Below, piece after piece: positions 15,462 to 18,365 of a stretch of DNA of 18,365 nt. A model generated the notes under the pieces. The model was given only the letters and a program-made list of their open reading frames with translations, had not been told where the DNA came from and did no database searches. Each line of letters opens with the position of its first letter. The stretch's first letter is position 1. The position numbers and the translations under genes are program-made. The stretch comes from Bacteroidales bacterium (GTDB taxonomy: Bacteria > Bacteroidota > Bacteroidia > Bacteroidales > UBA932), in NCBI GenBank assembly GCA_018433265.1, contig JAHDRO010000141.1:1-18365 (forward strand), in the 5' to 3' direction.

Positions 15462-16387
15462 GTACCATCTTGTTAATGGCCTGTATTGGAATGACTACAG
15501 GTTTTTTTATTTTGTTTAATATCTCACTAATGGAGTTTACGGACAATATCTTTAAAGGATTACTGAACAAGCCTAAGAGTATTAAAGATGAGATTAATGA
15601 AACTACTAAAAGAAAAAAGTTATCTTTTTTCAGACGTGAAATTGCTGAAGTTCAGGAGATTTTAAGAGTAACTGGAAGAGAGAGTAAGTTTCCTATGCTT
15701 TGTGCCTTATCCCTTTTACTCTTTGCCATAGGAGTATCTATTGCCATTATTCTTGGAAATATGTTTTTAGTTCCAGTAATGGCAATAGGTTTTATGCTTA
15801 TACCATTTTGGTATGCTCGTATTACCCAGACTCACTTTAAAAAGGCTATATCAGCTGAACTTGAAACAGCTCTTAGTATTATCACAACAGCATATCTAAG
15901 AAATGAGGATATATTAACTGCTGTAGAAGAAAATATGAATTATTTAAACCCTCCCGTACTATCTGTATTTAGGGAGTTTGTATCTAGAATAAAGCTTATA
16001 AATCCAGATATTATATCATCTTTACAAGAGATGAAAGGAAGAATTGACAATGCAGTCTTTCATGAGTGGTGTGATGCTTTGATTGCTTGTCAGTTTGACA
16101 GAAGTTTAAAGACAACACTAACTCCCATTGTAAGCAAATTGTCTGATATGCGAGTAGTGAATGGAGAACTCGAAAATATGGTGTTTGAACCAAGAAAAGA
16201 ATTTATTACTATGCAGATACTGGTTATTGGAAATATTCCTCTTTTGTATTTTCTCAATAAGGATTGGTATCATACACTGATGCATACAGTCATGGGACAG
16301 ATAATTATATCCGTTTGTATTGCAGCCATTTTCATATCTACAGCTTTTGTAATTAAATTAACTCAGCCAATAGAGTATAGGAGGTAG
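15458..16387 (+). CDS. tadB: TadB-like inner membrane platform protein
   Basis: ATG overlaps the preceding stop (ATGA) and follows AAGGAGG. The 309-residue product has an N-terminal membrane helix (about 3-23), a cytoplasmic segment, two membrane helices (about 78-120), a cytoplasmic T2SSF helical domain (about 130-225) and further helices at the C-terminus (about 250-300). This layout is that of TadB, a GspF-family protein forming the membrane base that the motor ATPase drives. The F-domain is diverged and I recognise it mainly by topology, length and gene order. Confidence 0.85.
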   Translation: MSTILLMACIGMTTGFFILFNISLMEFTDNIFKGLLNKPKSIKDEINETTKRKKLSFFRREIAEVQEILRVTGRESKFPMLCALSLLLFAIGVSIAIILGNMFLVPVMAIGFMLIPFWYARITQTHFKKAISAELETALSIITTAYLRNEDILTAVEENMNYLNPPVLSVFREFVSRIKLINPDIISSLQEMKGRIDNAVFHEWCDALIACQFDRSLKTTLTPIVSKLSDMRVVNGELENMVFEPRKEFITMQILVIGNIPLLYFLNKDWYHTLMHTVMGQIIISVCIAAIFISTAFVIKLTQPIEYRR

Positions 16388-16392
16388 ATAAG

Positions 16393-17265
16393 ATGACATT
16401 TTTAATTATTATCTTTGGGATACTCCTAGCTCTAGGACTGTTTTTTATAATAGCTGATATTTTAAAGCTCCCAAGTCTGGCTGCACAAAGGGCAATGCAA
16501 GCTGCAGGAAAGCAGAGAAGCGGGAAGACAAAAAATATAGATATAATGATTCAAAAATGGGCAGTAAAGCTCTCTAAATACATCCCTATTGATGAGTATA
16601 AAAGAAATAGGATGAAAAATACACTGAATGCATCTGGTATAAATATGACACCAGAAGAATATATGGCATCTGCCATAATCAAATCAGGCTTAATTGCATT
16701 GGGGGTAATTCCTTGCTTAATAATATTACCGCTTTTAGCACCAATTATTGTATTCTTAAGTATCCTTGTATATTTCAAAGAGATAGTAAAAGCTGATGAA
16801 GAGCTAAGGGAAAAAAGAGACAAAATAGAAAGAGAGCTGCCAAGATTTGTAGCAACTATTACTCAAGAGTTAAAGGCAAGCAGAGATGTATTGTCCATTT
16901 TAGAGAACTTTAAGAAAAATGCTGGTGAAGATTTTACAGATGAATTGGATATCTTAACTGCAGATATGCGATCTTCGTCCTATGAGGCAGCACTTACAAG
17001 ATTTGAGGCAAGAATCAACTCACCTATGCTGTCAGATATTACAAGGGGGTTAATCGGGGTTTTACGTGGAGATGACGGAACTATGTATTTTCAAATGCTG
17101 TCCCATGATATGAAACAGCTTGAACTTCAAAGATTAAAGGCACAGGCTATGAAGATACCTCCTAAGATTCGAGTGTTTTCTTTTGTAATGCTTATGTGTT
17201 TCTTAATGACCTATATGGCGATTATCATATATGAAATTATACGTTCCCTTAGTGGAATGTTCTAG
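16393..17265 (+). CDS. tadC: TadC-like membrane platform protein
   Basis: ATG follows TAGGAGGT, 5 nt after the TadB stop. The 290-residue product has membrane helices at about 2-22 and 95-125. A cytoplasmic T2SSF-type helical domain follows (about 140-250) with RELPRFVATITQELKASRD, close to the family pattern of LP.....L...L.aG.s, and a final membrane helix lies at about 260-285. TadB and TadC normally act as a pair. Tight spacing to both neighbours supports membership of the same complex. Confidence 0.88.
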   Translation: MTFLIIIFGILLALGLFFIIADILKLPSLAAQRAMQAAGKQRSGKTKNIDIMIQKWAVKLSKYIPIDEYKRNRMKNTLNASGINMTPEEYMASAIIKSGLIALGVIPCLIILPLLAPIIVFLSILVYFKEIVKADEELREKRDKIERELPRFVATITQELKASRDVLSILENFKKNAGEDFTDELDILTADMRSSSYEAALTRFEARINSPMLSDITRGLIGVLRGDDGTMYFQMLSHDMKQLELQRLKAQAMKIPPKIRVFSFVMLMCFLMTYMAIIIYEIIRSLSGMF

Positions 17266-17276
17266 GAGGTGTCTAT

Positions 17277-17672
17277 GTGTTAAAGATTTTAAGATCCAAG
17301 CAAGGAGAGGGATATATAGATGTGGCAGCACTGGTTCTTTGTGCCATGCTTGTTATTGCTCTTGCAGTTAGAGTATTCCCAACTTATATTATAAAACAAC
17401 AGGTAGATACCTTTGCTACTGAACTTATGAGAGAAGCAGAAATTGCAGGTAGAATTGGAACAGAAACTACAAATAGGGAACTTTTACTTCGAGAAAAAAC
17501 AGGTATTACACCAACGGTTACATGGTCGAAGTCAGGAAGAATTCAATTAAATGAAGAGATAACTGTCACCGTCACTTTTGAAACTAATATCGGTTTATTC
17601 GGTGGATTTGGCTCCTTTCCTGTTACCCTAAGAGCTGATGCTTCTGGGAAATCAGAAGTATATTGGAAGTAG
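17277..17672 (+). CDS. DUF4320/TadE-like pseudopilin
   Basis: A GTG start lies about 5 nt after AGGAGGTG. An ATG two bases upstream, in another frame, meets a stop after one more codon. The 131-residue product has a short leader ending KQG (G10) followed by EGYID, the same site as in both pilins, with Asp at +5. A membrane helix (about 16-35) and a soluble beta-rich domain follow, with IQLNEEITVTVTF and a C-terminal ASGKSEVYWK. This matches DUF4320 proteins of clostridial elements, which I regard as TadE-type minor pseudopilins. It is likely processed by the TadV-like peptidase upstream. Confidence 0.85.
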   Translation: MLKILRSKQGEGYIDVAALVLCAMLVIALAVRVFPTYIIKQQVDTFATELMREAEIAGRIGTETTNRELLLREKTGITPTVTWSKSGRIQLNEEITVTVTFETNIGLFGGFGSFPVTLRADASGKSEVYWK

Positions 17673-17680
17673 GTGAAATC

Positions 17681-18226
17681 TTGTATAAACTTAAAAGAAT
17701 ATTAACCGATAAAAAAGGTAGTTCTTTCCCGTTAATTGTTGCAGTGACTTTGTGTCTCGTAATGATTTTCACAGGAATATCTGAATATTTTAGGCTGATG
17801 ATCATTGCCCAAGGTGTACGTGATGCTGTTCAAGATGCAGTAATTTCTACTGTAAATGATAACTATGATGATGTTTATCATGGAGTTCGTGAAGGCTATT
17901 CAGGAGGATATCAGCCTATGGCAGATGACTTTGAAGAATCTCTAGATTATGGAGATATCTATAATAGACTGGATGCAATTCTTGGCTTAAGACAAAGCGG
18001 CGGATATCATAGAAAAACTACATCAGATGGAAAGATGGAGTTTCAATTATGGAATTTAGATGTAGATATAAGAAATGCACCATTAGCTTCAGGGGACAGA
18101 GCAGATTCAAGGTTTGAGGTAGACAGCAGCATAATGCTTGAAGTACCCGTATCCTTTGGGGGAAGACTTCTGCCAAGTATGAGGATGAAAATAAAGACAA
18201 GTGCAGGCTACACTCCTAAATTTTAG
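17681..18226 (+). CDS. TadE/TadG-like membrane-anchored pseudopilin
   Basis: I prefer the TTG at 17681, 5 nt after AGGTG, to the in-frame TTG at 17663 that lies inside the previous gene. The 181-residue product has a basic start (MYKLKRILTDKKG), then SSFPLIVAVTL and a hydrophobic helix to about residue 35. The DKKGSSFPL sequence resembles the leader junction of TadE/TadG proteins, though without an acidic +5 residue. The ectodomain has a Gly/Tyr-rich stretch (about 70-85) and a C-terminal beta-rich part (MLEVPVSFGGRLLPSMRMKIKTS), typical in rhythm of TadE-like proteins. It is the last gene of the Tad module in the window. Confidence 0.8.
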   Translation: MYKLKRILTDKKGSSFPLIVAVTLCLVMIFTGISEYFRLMIIAQGVRDAVQDAVISTVNDNYDDVYHGVREGYSGGYQPMADDFEESLDYGDIYNRLDAILGLRQSGGYHRKTTSDGKMEFQLWNLDVDIRNAPLASGDRADSRFEVDSSIMLEVPVSFGGRLLPSMRMKIKTSAGYTPKF

Positions 18227-18273
18227 GAAGTTGGCGAGTTGTAATATTAAATGAAACACAATAAAATAAATAA

Positions 18274-18343
18274 TGCTCATGAGAGCTTCTCTGTTATAAT
18301 GTTAATAACCAAATTAAACAGAAACGGAGAAGAATCATGAGCA
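18274..18343. repeat. Imperfect inverted repeat flanking a promoter and covering a start codon
   Basis: TGCTCATGA (18274-18282) is exactly complementary to TCATGAGCA (18335-18343). Further inward, CTTCTC (18286-18291) is complementary to GAGAAG (18328-18333) and the next GTT to an AAC, with small offsets. The right arm covers the ribosome binding site and start codon of the next gene. It may be a regulatory stem-loop or part of a mobile-element end. Confidence 0.5.
18292..18300 (+). promoter_or_regulatory. Extended -10 promoter
   Basis: TGTTATAAT at 18292-18300 is a perfect extended -10 element (TGnTATAAT), 37 nt before a start codon that has its own ribosome binding site. There is no good -35 box, which extended -10 promoters can tolerate. 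It marks a new transcription unit after the Tad operon. Confidence 0.55.
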
Positions 18344-18365
18344 AAGTCTATTGTATCAGAACTCG
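18337..18365 (+). CDS. Start of an unidentified gene, cut by window edge
   Basis: ATG at 18337 follows GGAGA (18326-18330) with a 6-nt spacer and reads MSKVYCIRT before the window ends. It has its own promoter and lies within an inverted repeat, which would fit the left end of an insertion sequence with its transposase gene. Nine residues are too few to name a family. Confidence 0.5.

Noticed and set aside
18251..18340. Short 29-codon plus-strand frame (starts MKHNKINN) ending over the next start codon
   Set aside because: It has no convincing ribosome binding site and no resemblance to Tad proteins, and it runs through a promoter-like element. Probably non-coding, though a truncated remnant cannot be excluded.
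1..18365. CRISPR arrays, tRNA or rRNA genes
   Set aside because: I saw no regularly spaced short repeats and no tRNA-like or rRNA-like sequence in the window.

Overview
The window is AT-rich, and almost every gene has a strong GGAGG-type ribosome binding site, often with TTG or GTG starts. Protein families match those of gut and anaerobic Clostridia (Firmicutes). The families here (ArdA-like antirestriction proteins, DUF4314, a D12-class adenine methylase, YodL-domain protein, DUF6133-like pilins, DUF4320-like pseudopilin) are, from general knowledge, typical cargo of large clostridial integrative and conjugative elements (ICEs). I therefore read the window as an internal segment of such an element. 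No integrase, relaxase, coupling protein or attachment site lies inside the window, so the ICE assignment is inference.

Layout: (1) Positions 1-167 are a divergent intergenic region; a minus-strand gene begins exactly at the left edge. (2) 168-1007 encodes an orphan secreted protein. (3) 1008-1241 is a leader with a small hairpin and T-run terminator. (4) 1242-5269 is a first operon: a Cys-containing DUF6075-like protein, a very long ArdA-like protein, DUF4314, a second ArdA-like protein and a small helical protein. It ends in two consecutive intrinsic terminators (5270-5358). (5) 5397-7697 is an establishment/modification block: winged-helix protein, adenine methylase, a CxxCxxCxxC protein and a YodL-domain protein. 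(6) 7723-18226 is a tightly packed Tad (Flp) type IV pilus module: pilin copy 1, an SLH-anchored multi-repeat surface protein (split by a frameshift), pilin copy 2, TadV/CpaA prepilin peptidase, a CpaB-like SAF protein, a TadZ/CpaE-like ATPase, the TadA/CpaF motor ATPase, TadB, TadC, a DUF4320/TadE-like pseudopilin and a second TadE-like protein. (7) After 18227 a new transcription unit starts, with an extended -10 promoter inside an inverted repeat and a start codon at 18337.

Working model: the first operon would protect incoming DNA from restriction and the methylase would mark it. The Tad module would build a Gram-positive surface pilus whose subunits carry a shared G|EGYID processing site. 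The SLH protein would attach to the cell wall or S-layer and may act as an adhesin for mating-pair contact. The most notable points are the adhesin gene sandwiched between two near-identical pilin genes, the apparent 20-nt deletion that breaks it, and the internally duplicated ArdA-like proteins.
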